Assembly (NCBI RefSeq): GCF_000833575.1
Contig: NZ_CP010827.1
Span: 1,182,980 to 1,246,979 of the forward strand
Origin: Corynebacterium singulare
GTDB lineage: Bacteria; Actinomycetota; Actinomycetes; Mycobacteriales; Mycobacteriaceae
Direction of reading: 5' to 3'
DNA length: 64,000 bases
Under the pieces are notes generated by a model that worked only from the letters and a program-made list of their open reading frames with translations, had not been told where the DNA came from and did not search any database. The first letter of the stretch is position 1, and each line of letters begins with the position of its first letter. The position numbers and the translations under genes were made by a program. Below, in pieces: positions 50,509 through 58,703 of the stretch.

Positions 50509-50820
50509 ATGTCTCTTCTTCCCCCGAACGCCCCACAGGGGCCGAAAATTGCGGAAAACAAGACCCCGAAAAAGGACCGTACTCACTGGCTGTATATCGC
50601 CGTCATTATTGCCGTCGTGGCAGGCATCGTGTTTGGCATCATCGCACCAGATCAGGCGAAAAGCATGAAGGTCGTCGGCACCATGTTTGTCTCGCTAGTG
50701 AAGATGATCATCGCTCCGGTGATTTTCTGCACCATCGTCCTCGGCATTGGATCCGTGCGAGCAACAGCCTCCGTGGGTAAGGCAGGCGGCATCGCCTTGG
50801 CTTACTTCGTCACTATAGCC
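50509..50820 (+). pseudogene. Dicarboxylate/cation symporter DctA-like, 5' fragment
   Basis: The first about 104 residues of a DctA-family (DAACS) sodium:dicarboxylate symporter: MSLLPPN start after GGGAGGA, first helix (HWLYIAVIIAVVAGIVFGI), and the family block FVSLVKMIIAPVIFCTIVLG. After GGIALAYFVT the sequence no longer fits the family and the IS6 element begins at 50829; the chimeric frame ends at 50883. The 3' remainder of the gene lies at 54212-54988, 3.4 kb away. Comparison with the family suggests about 120 central codons are lost, so the transporter is dead. Confidence 0.9.
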
Positions 50821-50828
50821 CCCGAAAT

Positions 50829-51669
50829 GTGTTGTTGGAAAGTTGGGCGGAGAGCAGCGAAGACTCAGTTTCTCATTCCCTGACGGCCGCTGCGTATGGG
50901 CGTTGTTAGGCCGTCTCGAAGACCCGGCTGACGATCACCGCATCCGGGTTCGGTTGCCCGTAGGCAAACATTGCGCCTTGCCCTTTCCGCAATGAGTGCA
51001 TCGCCTCCATCCCTTTCAACGTCCGATATGCAGATGTCCGGTTCTTAAACGCGCCTTTCGGCCCGAGGATCCGCTTCAGCCGACCATGGTCGCCTTCCAG
51101 GATGTTGTTGAGGTATTTCACCTGCCGGTGTTCCACTGTTGGCGGGCAGATTCCCTCTAACTTCAACTCGGCGATTGCCCGGGCTAGGGAGGGTGCTTTA
51201 TCCGTGTTGACCACTCTGGGATACCCGGCTGACGCATTGGATTTGAGGGCCTTGGCTAGGAAACGCTTCGCTGCGGCCACGTTTCGCTTCGGAGAGAGGT
51301 AAAAGTCCAGGGTCTGGCCACCGGCGGTGATCGCCCGATAGAGGTAGCACCACCTGCCGCCGACCCGGATATAGGTCTCATCCACCCGCCAGGAACTGGC
51401 CTGCCAGTCAGGTACCTGTCGGTACCACCGTGTTTGCTTGTCCAGCTCAGGGGCGTATTTCTGGACCCAGCGGTAGATCGTGGTGTGATCGACCGGCACG
51501 CCGCGTTCGGTCATCATTTCCTCCAGATCGCGGTAGCTCACCCCGTAGCGGCAGTACCACCGCACTGCTCGCAGAATGATGTCACGGGGAAAATGACGAC
51601 CGGAGAAGATACCCATGGCTGCGACTATTTCACGTCGCCCTTCCTACTGCCCCAACTTTGCAACAACAC
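50829..51669 (-). mobile_element. IS6-family insertion sequence
   Basis: An element of about 841 bp framed by 19-bp inverted ends: GTGTTGTTG(G/C)AAAGTTGGG, one mismatch, at 50829-50847 and 51651-51669. It carries one complete transposase gene. The flanking octamers (CCCGAAAT left, CCGTGATG right) are not repeated, so it is not a simple single insertion; IS6 elements often leave cointegrate-derived or deletion structures. Confidence 0.88.
50906..51616 (-). CDS. IS6-family (IS1628-like) transposase
   Basis: A 236-residue DDE transposase. The catalytic triad is visible as Asp in WRVDETY, Asp in VVNTDKAPS and Glu in NNILEGDHGRLKR, with the N-terminal helix-turn-helix in GVSYRDLEEMMTERGVP. Length is as usual for IS6, and the frame is intact, so the element may be active. 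IS1628 is a corynebacterial member I recognise by general resemblance only. Confidence 0.93.
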   Translation of the reverse strand: MGIFSGRHFPRDIILRAVRWYCRYGVSYRDLEEMMTERGVPVDHTTIYRWVQKYAPELDKQTRWYRQVPDWQASSWRVDETYIRVGGRWCYLYRAITAGGQTLDFYLSPKRNVAAAKRFLAKALKSNASAGYPRVVNTDKAPSLARAIAELKLEGICPPTVEHRQVKYLNNILEGDHGRLKRILGPKGAFKNRTSAYRTLKGMEAMHSLRKGQGAMFAYGQPNPDAVIVSRVFETA

Positions 51670-51711
51670 CCGTGATGATATCTGCGCTGCGCCTGGGAGG
51701 TTGAATATGAA

Positions 51712-52833
51712 TTATAACCTTGAAACCTTAATTGTTACCATACCGATGATGATAGCAATGGTTGCAATGATAAATGATATGCGGATTGAGTTTGATAACA
51801 GCACTCCAATGGCCGCCGGGCCGACGACTTGTCCTAGGCTATACCAAGTCGTTAGACGTGCAGCTCCTCCGTTTATTCTATAAGCGACTCCCGTTGAAAT
51901 AGTAAGCATCGTAATTCCCATGAAAGTAGCACCAAAAAGAATGGCAGCAACCATCAGTAAAACAGTCGAATTGCCAAAAGTGGCGGCAATTGCTCCAGCT
52001 ACTTGGAGTGTATAGCAGCCAAGTAATGCACGACGTCGGCCAAAACGCTCTGCAAGTGCTGACCAGAAATAGGGAGAGGGGATTGCTGCGACGCCAGCTA
52101 CGGCCCATGTGATGGCAGCTGCTGTTGAGCCGAAAACAGGGCCGGCCAGCACAACGAGATATGTGCCAATAATAATGTATCCGAAACCTTGAAAAAAGTA
52201 TCCCGCATTCAGTAATCGAAAAGCTTGATGAAGTTCTGGGGTGGATCGTTCCGTAGAACTGGCCAGTACCTTGCGATCCTTAGTCTTCTCTTCAGAGCCA
52301 ATGGGCCAAGTCCAGGCGATGATGCTAAATAACGCACTGATTAGGGTAGCGATACCCCACAAGTGTGTCCATGCCAAGGTTTGACCTAGTGACCACACCG
52401 TTAGTCCAGAAACGGTAATGCCTAAGCCAACACCACCATAAACAAAGCCAACTAGAGAGGGGGACTGTACATTCTGGGTAACAAACTGGGTGATGCATAC
52501 AAAAATGAATGCAGACGCTATGCCGGCTAGAAACCGTAGTAAAACATGCATTCCTGGACTATCTGTCAACGCCATTGCAGCAAGCAGTAGGGTTGAAAAT
52601 ATTAAGGAACTGCGATAAAGAGTTCTCGTTTTAGATAGCCAGTTTTTAGAAAGAGTCAAAGACCCGAGCAGGTAGCCGAGATAATTTGATACTGCAATCC
52701 AGGACGAGATGGAACTTGACCAGTGTAAAGCTGCCATCATGAGGGGAAGCAGTGGCGTATAGAAGAACCTGCCGATCCCCATTGCCACTGCAAGTCCAAG
52801 GGTGCCTTGAATGCTTGAATACGTTGCTCTCAT
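51712..52833 (-). CDS. MFS transporter, YbfB/YjiJ family
   Basis: A 373-residue major facilitator protein with about twelve helices and the family-typical N-terminus G-I-G-R-F-x-Y-T-P-L-L-P. The loop between helices 2 and 3 has KNWLSKTRTLYR. Substrate unknown. The base composition is clearly more AT-rich than all neighbours, pointing to transfer. It sits in the DNA that interrupts the symporter gene, reading towards the IS element. Confidence 0.85.
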   Translation of the reverse strand: MRATYSSIQGTLGLAVAMGIGRFFYTPLLPLMMAALHWSSSISSWIAVSNYLGYLLGSLTLSKNWLSKTRTLYRSSLIFSTLLLAAMALTDSPGMHVLLRFLAGIASAFIFVCITQFVTQNVQSPSLVGFVYGGVGLGITVSGLTVWSLGQTLAWTHLWGIATLISALFSIIAWTWPIGSEEKTKDRKVLASSTERSTPELHQAFRLLNAGYFFQGFGYIIIGTYLVVLAGPVFGSTAAAITWAVAGVAAIPSPYFWSALAERFGRRRALLGCYTLQVAGAIAATFGNSTVLLMVAAILFGATFMGITMLTISTGVAYRINGGAARLTTWYSLGQVVGPAAIGVLLSNSIRISFIIATIAIIIGMVTIKVSRL

Positions 52834-52872
52834 CTATCTGAATCCGGTTACTTATGAAGTTACTTATTGCTC

Positions 52873-52914
52873 GGGCCTGACCCCCGACGTGTCCACTTTC
52901 TGGGGGTCAGGCCC
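52873..52914. repeat. Perfect 13-bp inverted repeat between cargo genes
   Basis: GGGCCTGACCCCC (52873-52885) and GGGGGTCAGGCCC (52902-52914) flank 16 nt containing GTGTCCACTTTC. It begins at the stop codon of the monooxygenase gene. No T run follows on the minus strand. It may act as a terminator, but its GC-richness against AT-rich surroundings and the loop sequence look like the end of a mobile element. Confidence 0.75.
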
Positions 52915-53924
52915 TATGGTAAGAGTTCGTCAATGATTTGTTTGGCAGTTGCTTCTCGGCAATAAGCGAATCCTTCGCCTGCCCACAGGTTAAGATATTC
53001 GGGATCCTTTGCGTTATTGGCCTCAGCTCTCATTCCCGCAGTTAAGTAGTGGATTTCGGGGTAGATGTAGGGCGCCTGTGGTGTGAATGTTTTGGTGAAT
53101 GTATTGGAAATTGCTCGAGCCGGTTTCCCGGAGAAGGCATGGGTAATAACAGTGTTTCGGTGAGTTAGCTTCAGAAGTGCATGCCGGTGTGTGTCTTTTG
53201 TCCCTGCTTCCTGCGCAGTGAGGAAACGAGTCCCTACAATTACTGCGGTTGCGCCGGATCTGAGTAGGTCTAGTGTATCTTCTGCTGTACCTACGCCCCC
53301 GCCGGCAAATACAGGTTTTTCCGTCTTCGCTACTGCATGGTGCAGGAGAGTTTTTGCATCGTAGGAAGATCCCTCTATGTTATTGTCTAGGACTGTTGCC
53401 CGGTGACCGCCAGCAGCCTTTCCTTGAAGAGACAGAATATCGCAGTCGAGCTGGATGATGTGATCAATTTCTCGTGGAGTTGTGGCATTGAGAACTACTT
53501 TCTTGCCTGCTCGACGAATCGTTTTTAGCGTATTTGCGTCAGGGTATCCGAAAGTTAAGGAAATGAACTTAGCGTTGGACTTCAGCGCAATATCGAGCTT
53601 TCGATCGTAATGATCATCTGACCACTTAGGGCGTGAAGGAAAATCGGAGTAGCTTACGCACTTTTTAGTCAGTGCCTGATGATACTTAGAGTATTCGGCG
53701 TACTGGTCAGAATTTGGATGGGAAGGGTAAAACAGGTTAATCCCAAACGGCTGAGTAGTTAAAGACTCAACAGTGCTTACTTGTTCTTCAAGCTTCGATG
53801 GAGTGAGGTAGCCGCCGGCGAGAAAGCCTAACCCGCCCGCATTGGTTACTGCTGCGCATAGCTCAGGAGTTGACGGCCCTCCTGCCATAGGCGCAAGAAC
53901 GATAGGTTTTTCGAACAGAGTCAC
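52914..53924 (-). CDS. Nitronate monooxygenase-like flavoprotein
   Basis: A 336-residue TIM-barrel FMN enzyme of the 2-nitropropane dioxygenase/nitronate monooxygenase family. Visible are the N-terminal PIVLAPMAGG, the NAGGLGFLAGGY block, GKAAGGHRATV (FMN phosphate and catalytic His region) and VFAGGGVGTAEDTLDLL with GATAVIVGTRF. Such enzymes oxidise nitronates, or use other substrates in related branches. AT-rich like its MFS neighbour and on the same strand, so the two probably came together; the upstream 53925-54205 has no gene. Confidence 0.9.
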   Translation of the reverse strand: MTLFEKPIVLAPMAGGPSTPELCAAVTNAGGLGFLAGGYLTPSKLEEQVSTVESLTTQPFGINLFYPSHPNSDQYAEYSKYHQALTKKCVSYSDFPSRPKWSDDHYDRKLDIALKSNAKFISLTFGYPDANTLKTIRRAGKKVVLNATTPREIDHIIQLDCDILSLQGKAAGGHRATVLDNNIEGSSYDAKTLLHHAVAKTEKPVFAGGGVGTAEDTLDLLRSGATAVIVGTRFLTAQEAGTKDTHRHALLKLTHRNTVITHAFSGKPARAISNTFTKTFTPQAPYIYPEIHYLTAGMRAEANNAKDPEYLNLWAGEGFAYCREATAKQIIDELLP

Positions 53925-54211
53925 TGGAGCTCCTTTCCAAGTGAATGTGGTGCGATGTGCATGGGATAAAAGCGAGCAGTGGTGGTGCTTTGGGCGCTTC
54001 TAGCGGTTTGCTATCTTGCTTGGATAGGGGGATTGGCTTTCGGATGTAAAGTTTTCACGTTGGCCTCACGGCGGAATGGTGTTAGTTCCCCGTGAGAGGG
54101 TTTCGGCATCCGCTGTAATCAAGGCGCTGTTGCTATCTTTACCATAGATTCATGTTCATAGCAGAGAGTGAGAAAAATGTTAGGACCACGGATTTAGTAA
54201 CGCTGTGGTGA
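53925..54211. other. AT-rich junction region, no gene
   Basis: About 290 bases between the monooxygenase start and the 3' symporter fragment. It should hold the monooxygenase promoter (minus strand) and the right junction of the inserted DNA. I see no coding frame and no second copy of the IS6 end. Confidence 0.5.
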
Positions 54212-54988
54212 GCAATGGTTGGCGCAACGGGCTTTGCAGCCGTGAAGTCCCTTGCCGTACTGATGCTGGCCTTCTACATCACCTGCTTCCTCTTCGTCTT
54301 TGTGATTCTGGGACTGATTGCGCGTGTCTTTGGCGGAATTAGCATTTTCAAGCTGTGCAAGTATTTGGGCCGCGAGTTCCTTCTCATCGTTGCTACCTCG
54401 TCTTCGGAGTCTGCGCTGCCGAACTTGATGCGCAAGATGGAGCATGTGGGCGTCGAAAAGCCTACGGTGGGCATTGTTGTGCCGACCGGATACTCCTTTA
54501 ACCTCGACGGCACAGCAATCTACTTGACCATGGCGTCTATCTTTATTTCCGATGCCATGAACAAGCCTATGAACCTGGGTGAACAGATTGGCTTGCTCGT
54601 TTTCATGATTATCGCGTCGAAGGGCGCTGCAGGAGTGTCCGGCGCCGGCTTGGCCACGTTGGCTGCTGGTTTGCAATCACATAGGCCCGAGCTTCTCGAC
54701 GGCGTCGGAATCATCGTCGGTATTGACCGCTTTATGTCTGAAGCCCGTGCTTTGACCAATTTCGCAGGCAATGCACTGGCCACCATCCTGGTGGGGCGTT
54801 GGACCCACACCGTTGATATGGAACGCGTGCACAAGGTTCTCAACGGCGAGCTTCCGTACACGGAGCACGTAGATGACTCTGAAGTAGACCTCGCGCGTCC
54901 GGATGTGGTGAATCCTGCGACTGAGCGCCTGCAGCCGACCCAGCAGGTGGACCTTGATAACTACCAGAAGGGCGCTGACGCTTACTAG
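54212..54988 (+). pseudogene. Dicarboxylate/cation symporter DctA-like, 3' fragment
   Basis: About 258 residues of the C-terminal part of the same DAACS symporter. It begins AMVGATGFAAVKSL in the middle of the protein, directly after an in-frame stop (54209-54211), and has the family signatures TSSSESALPNLMRKME, PTGYSFNLDGTAIYLTMA and GIDRFMSEARALTN. No ribosome binding site precedes the first ATG (54215). It has the GC content of the core genome, unlike the insert. A terminator follows. Confidence 0.9.
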
Positions 54989-55033
54989 GGCTCCGGCCCG
55001 CAGTGTGTTATTTCACTCCCGGGGTTCGCCTCT

Positions 55034-55083
55034 GAGAAGAGACCTTGTCGCACCTAGTGGTGCGCGGGGTCTTTTCTCGTTTT
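55034..55083 (+). terminator. Terminator of the former symporter gene
   Basis: The outer stem GAGAAGAGACC/GGTCTTTTCTC encloses CGCACC/GGTGCG, followed by GTTTTGC. It is the original end of the symporter gene and is intact. Confidence 0.8.
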
Positions 55084-55170
55084 GCTTGAATGTGACGTGG
55101 CGCATGCTAGATTCTAAAAAGTGTTCTAACCCACATTCTTGTCTTGTGGTGCTCTAGTAGAAGGAATCTC

Positions 55171-56769
55171 ATGCACACATCTCGTACCCTCCGCTCGGCG
55201 GCCGCTGTCTGCGGCACGGCGGCTCTCGCCATGTCCCTCGTAGCTTGCGGAGGCAGCAACTCTGCGTCGGGCTCCGATGACGCGGCCATTATCCGCGTTC
55301 CGGGCACCGAACCCCAGCAGGGCCTCATCCCGGCCATGACCAACGAGAACGGCGGCGGCCGTGTCGTCGACATGCTCTATTCCGGCCTCGTGTATTACGA
55401 CGCCGAGGGCGAGGTCCACAACGAGATGGCAGCGTCCATCGACAAGGATGGGGATAAGACCTACAAGGTCACCCTGAAACCGGACATCACCTTTTCCGAT
55501 GGGACTCCCGTAACGGCCGCGACCTTCGTCGATACCTGGAACTACGCGGTGGCCAATGAGCAGCTCAACGAGAGCTTCTTCTCTTCCATCAAGGGCTACG
55601 GCGAGGGCGTGGAGGAGATGGAGGGCCTCAAGGTTATCGATGACCGCACTTTCACCATCGAGCTCACCCAGCCGGAGAGCGACTTCCCCAGCCGCCTGGG
55701 CTACAACGCCTACTTCCCACTGCCTCCCTCAGCCTTGGAGGACCCGCAGGCCTTCGGAGAACATCCAGTGTCTAATGGCCCGTACATCCTCAAGGAATGG
55801 AATCACAACCAGAACCTCATCATCGAGCCGAACCCAGAGTACAAGGGCGAGCGCACCCCGAAGAATGACGGCATTGAGTTCGTTTTCTACGCCGACAGTG
55901 GTGCGTCTTACATGGACCTGCTCTCCAACAACCTTGATGTGCTGGAGGCCATCCCGTCCTCGGCCTTCGGTAGCTACGAGCAGGACCTCGGCGAGCGTCA
56001 AGAAACCAAGCCGGCCGCCACCTACCTGGAAATGTCCATTCACGTGGACACCCCACATTTCACTGGGGAAGAAGGCACCCTGCGCCGCCGTGCGGTGTCG
56101 ATGGCCATTAACCGCGAGGAAATTGCCAAGACCATCTTCCACGGCACCCGTACCCCGGCCCGTGAGTTCACCTCCCCAGTGTTGCCGGGCTACAGCGATA
56201 ACCTGCCGGGCTCGGAGAACCTGGACTACAACCCGGAGGAGGCGAAGAAACTGTGGGCTGAGGCAGATAAGAAGTACGGGGCCTTCGAGGGTACGTTCCC
56301 CATCAATTACAACACCGACGGCGATAACAAGGACTGGGCCGACGCGGTAGCCAACAACATCAGCAACACGTTGGGCATCCAGGCGGTGGGCAACCCGTAT
56401 CCGGACTTTAAGTCCTTCCGTGAGGCCTACCGTTCCGAGCGCATGGACGGTGCCTACCGCACGGCGTGGTTTGCGGATTACCCGTCCATGGGCAACTTCC
56501 TTGGCCCGAATTTCACCACGGGCGTGGCCTCCAATGACTCGAAGTACTCCAACCCGGAGTTCGACGAACTCATCGTTAAGGCCAACGGCGCCAACAGCCC
56601 CGAGGAGGCGTCCAAGCTCTACAACCAGGCACAGGAGCTGTTGCTGCGTGACCTTCCCTCCATTCCGCTGTTCTACCCGAACGTCGTCGGCGGCTGGTCG
56701 GAGAACGTTCAGGACGTGACGTTCAACTGGAAGTCCTTGCCGGTGTACTACGCGGTGAAGAAAAACTAG
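55171..56769 (+). CDS. Oligopeptide-type ABC transporter substrate-binding lipoprotein
   Basis: A 532-residue SBP_bac_5 (family 5) solute-binding protein. A lipoprotein signal peptide ends in LVAC (Cys about residue 26). The mature domain shows YKVTLKPDITFSDGTPVTA, HPVSNGPYIL and YNPEEAKKLW, typical of DppA/OppA proteins. It binds peptides or similar ligands at the cell surface. No permease or ATPase is adjacent, so partners are elsewhere. Confidence 0.92.
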   Translation: MHTSRTLRSAAAVCGTAALAMSLVACGGSNSASGSDDAAIIRVPGTEPQQGLIPAMTNENGGGRVVDMLYSGLVYYDAEGEVHNEMAASIDKDGDKTYKVTLKPDITFSDGTPVTAATFVDTWNYAVANEQLNESFFSSIKGYGEGVEEMEGLKVIDDRTFTIELTQPESDFPSRLGYNAYFPLPPSALEDPQAFGEHPVSNGPYILKEWNHNQNLIIEPNPEYKGERTPKNDGIEFVFYADSGASYMDLLSNNLDVLEAIPSSAFGSYEQDLGERQETKPAATYLEMSIHVDTPHFTGEEGTLRRRAVSMAINREEIAKTIFHGTRTPAREFTSPVLPGYSDNLPGSENLDYNPEEAKKLWAEADKKYGAFEGTFPINYNTDGDNKDWADAVANNISNTLGIQAVGNPYPDFKSFREAYRSERMDGAYRTAWFADYPSMGNFLGPNFTTGVASNDSKYSNPEFDELIVKANGANSPEEASKLYNQAQELLLRDLPSIPLFYPNVVGGWSENVQDVTFNWKSLPVYYAVKKN

Positions 56770-56808
56770 CGTGTAGGCGCACTGCAAAATTGACTAAAGT
56801 ACGGAGGC

Positions 56809-57207
56809 ATGACCTCCGTACTTTTTCTCTGCAACACAAACCGCGGCAAGTCCCAGATGGCGGCCGCTCTAGCCAAGAAGCATGCTCCTGACTGGAATAT
56901 CTATTCCGCTGGCGTAAAGACCACTGAGCAGCATCGTGAGCAAGGCGTGAACGCCGAAGCACAGGCCTCGTTAGCCAAGGTGGGTGCCGATATGTCGGGA
57001 ACCCCGACGCTCATCGATTCATCCTTGGCAGCCTCCGTCGACCATGTCGTCGTCGTTGGTGATGCACACTACGACGGTGAGGCCGAGCGCTGGGAGATCG
57101 AGGATCCCTCGCTGCGCGGCATGGAGGGCGAGGAACGCATGGACGCGTTGCGCGATGATATTGATTCGCGCGTTCGTGACTTCATTAGCGCTCACGCGCA
57201 AGATTAA
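56809..57207 (+). CDS. Arsenate reductase/low-molecular-weight phosphatase family (ArsC1/2-like)
   Basis: A 132-residue protein of the LMW phosphatase fold. The active loop is FLCNTNRGKSQMA with Cys8 and Lys14, i.e. C-x5-K rather than the C-x5-R of classical phosphatases; the same pattern occurs in the mycothiol-dependent arsenate reductases ArsC1/ArsC2 of C. glutamicum. Arsenate reduction with mycothiol is therefore likely. No ars operon is nearby. It converges on the glgB fragment, with a large hairpin between them. Confidence 0.82.
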   Translation: MTSVLFLCNTNRGKSQMAAALAKKHAPDWNIYSAGVKTTEQHREQGVNAEAQASLAKVGADMSGTPTLIDSSLAASVDHVVVVGDAHYDGEAERWEIEDPSLRGMEGEERMDALRDDIDSRVRDFISAHAQD

Positions 57208-57211
57208 AAAG

Positions 57212-57286
57212 ACAACTGCCCGAACTGACAAAGATAGGCGCTGGGATCGAATCCCAGAGGATACTTTTGTCAGTTCGGGCAGTTGT
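57212..57286 (-). terminator. Large double hairpin terminator between convergent genes
   Basis: A perfect 21-bp inverted repeat (57212-57232 and 57266-57286) with an inner hairpin CTGGGAT/ATCCCAG (57241-57257). On the minus strand the stem is followed by CTTTTT, so it ends the glgB-side transcripts; on the plus strand the tail GTGTTTC is weaker, so it may be bidirectional. Confidence 0.88.
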
Positions 57287-57309
57287 GTTTCGACAGTCTA
57301 GCTTCAGGC

Positions 57310-57750
57310 CTAGCCGCGGAAGGCGTACCACTGCACCGAGTTGGCCGGCAGGTGCAGGTGAAGGTGGTTGTTTTCCGAGCGCACGTGGTGCGGCAGGTCG
57401 TTGCCGGCGCCTTGGTAGACGGCGTCGTCCGTGTTGAGGACGAGTTCCCACTCGCCGTCGCGCGGTACCCACAGGTCGTAGTTCGGGACGGAGCTGCCGG
57501 AGAAGTTGCACACCGCGAGAAGCGCAGAGCCGTCCTTGCCGTAGCGGACATAGCCCAGCATGTTGTTATTCGCGTCATCGGCCTTGACCCACTGGAAGCC
57601 GTCCTGGGTAAAGTCCTGTGACCACAGTGCTGGGTGCTGCTTGTACACCACGTTGAGGTCACGCACGAGGCGCTTGATGCCGTGGTGCCATTCATTGCCC
57701 CAGCCCTCCAAGTTGGACCAGTCCGCGAAGGGGCCTGCCCAAAAGTGTGA
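57310..57750 (-). pseudogene. Duplicated 3' end of glgB (fragment)
   Basis: A second, diverged copy of the last about 134 codons of glgB. It runs from [12 protein letters not shown] to the stop at 57310; the protein differs from the full copy only at scattered places (e.g. DFTQDGF for DYTQDGF and HVRSENNH for RVHSEGNN). Upstream the frame continues only 13 codons with sequence that does not match the glgB gene (SHFWAGPFADWS) to a stop. The homology between the two copies ends exactly at the stop codon. No start signal is present, so it is not expected to be translated. Confidence 0.93.
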
Positions 57751-57788
57751 TTATGGGTCCAAGAAGCGGTGATGCGCCCAATCGAACG

Positions 57789-58472
57789 CTAAGTCAGCGG
57801 CTGCTGGTCTCCGAAACTCCAGTGATAGTCAAATGTTTTGAGCTCTGGCTGGCGCCAGTCATTTCGCTCCTCCAGATGAACCATTGTCCACACGTCATCA
57901 ACGTCCGATCCGATATGACGGGCAAAGAGAACGGCCATCGAGATTTCCGTGTCGATTACGACTTCTTTCCACATCTGGTGTCTTTTCATCTCATCGTCGG
58001 AGTAGCTCACCACGCGGATGTAATGCTCAAACCCTGCTTTGGATGCCCGCGTAATAGACCGCGGATAGTGTAACCACGGTGGATTTTTAAACGTGTTACC
58101 CCAAAATTCCGGATACCGATTGTAGTAGAGAAATACGCTTGGGTTTCCAGCGCCAGAAGGTGGAGCACCTAGGTGGATTAACTGATTATTACAAGCATAT
58201 GGGCCGTCGTGACTGATCTCCACGCCGTTTATGAAGGTAATTAGTTCCGATTGAGCAGGATAAGCATCAACGTGATAGGTCGTGTAGTCAGTGAACGGTC
58301 CGTCTTCATCAGCAGTACCGTCGGGATAATAGATGCAATCGTACGAGACGTTTCTTGTGAGGTTATGTGCCATGAGCTGCTTCAGCACACCAGAGGAACA
58401 CAAATCTACTATTTCTTCGCATTCAATCACTCCTTGGTTTTCGCAAAAATCATCCCACAGAAAGCTGTGCAT
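57789..58472 (-). CDS. Unrecognised 227-residue protein in the glgB-flanked cassette
   Basis: I do not recognise this family. The protein is soluble, without a signal peptide or membrane helix, acidic, and rich in aromatic residues and His; Cys occurs at FCENQ, VIECEE, DLCSS, SYDCIY and YACNN. GGGGAGGAG stands 5 nt before ATG 58472, a strong ribosome binding site, so it is a genuine gene. It has lower GC than glgB on both sides. It follows the 51-codon frame after 15 nt and both lie between two copies of the glgB 3' end, so the two were probably acquired together. An immunity-type or defence role is possible but not shown. Confidence 0.75.
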   Translation of the reverse strand: MHSFLWDDFCENQGVIECEEIVDLCSSGVLKQLMAHNLTRNVSYDCIYYPDGTADEDGPFTDYTTYHVDAYPAQSELITFINGVEISHDGPYACNNQLIHLGAPPSGAGNPSVFLYYNRYPEFWGNTFKNPPWLHYPRSITRASKAGFEHYIRVVSYSDDEMKRHQMWKEVVIDTEISMAVLFARHIGSDVDDVWTMVHLEERNDWRQPELKTFDYHWSFGDQQPLT

Positions 58473-58487
58473 ATTTGACTCCTCCCC

Positions 58488-58643
58488 TTAACGGGGTTTA
58501 CGTATGATCATCAATAGGATTGGTAAACCTACACAAATCAGCATGATGGGAATACTCGGGACAATCGTAACGCCCGATAGCGAACCTGTACCCACCAAAG
58601 CTCTGGTTGTAGCCTCATTCGGGAACTTTAAGCGAGATACCAT
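58488..58643 (-). CDS. Small ORF with one membrane helix in the glgB-flanked cassette
   Basis: A 51-codon frame: a basic N-terminal half (MVSRLKFPNEATTRA...) and a hydrophobic helix (about residues 26-46, IVPSIPIMLICVGLPILLMI) ending in IIRKPR. It stops 15 nt before the 227-residue gene, so it looks like the first gene of a two-gene unit. However, the frame continues upstream through the TAG at 58644-58646 with protein-like sequence (KVTYDIPKEPGTFLPK), so it may instead be the tail of a longer membrane protein cut at the glgB boundary. No strong ribosome binding site precedes the ATG. Confidence 0.45.
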   Translation of the reverse strand: MVSRLKFPNEATTRALVGTGSLSGVTIVPSIPIMLICVGLPILLMIIRKPR

Positions 58644-58703
58644 CTACTTCGGTAAAAAGGTGCCCGGCTCTTTAGGAATATCGTAGGTAACTTTATCTGC
58701 GTT

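Noticed and set aside
50821..51677. 8-bp target duplication around the IS6 element
   Set aside because: The flanking octamers CCCGAAAT and CCGTGATG differ, so no direct duplication exists.
54110..54140. Second IS6 end near the right junction (GGCGCTGTTGC)
   Set aside because: Only a short resemblance to the terminal repeat; the following bases do not match.
58504..58686. 60-codon plus-strand frame in the glgB cassette
   Set aside because: Antisense to the 51-codon membrane frame and without a ribosome binding site; the minus-strand reading fits the operon with the 227-residue gene better.
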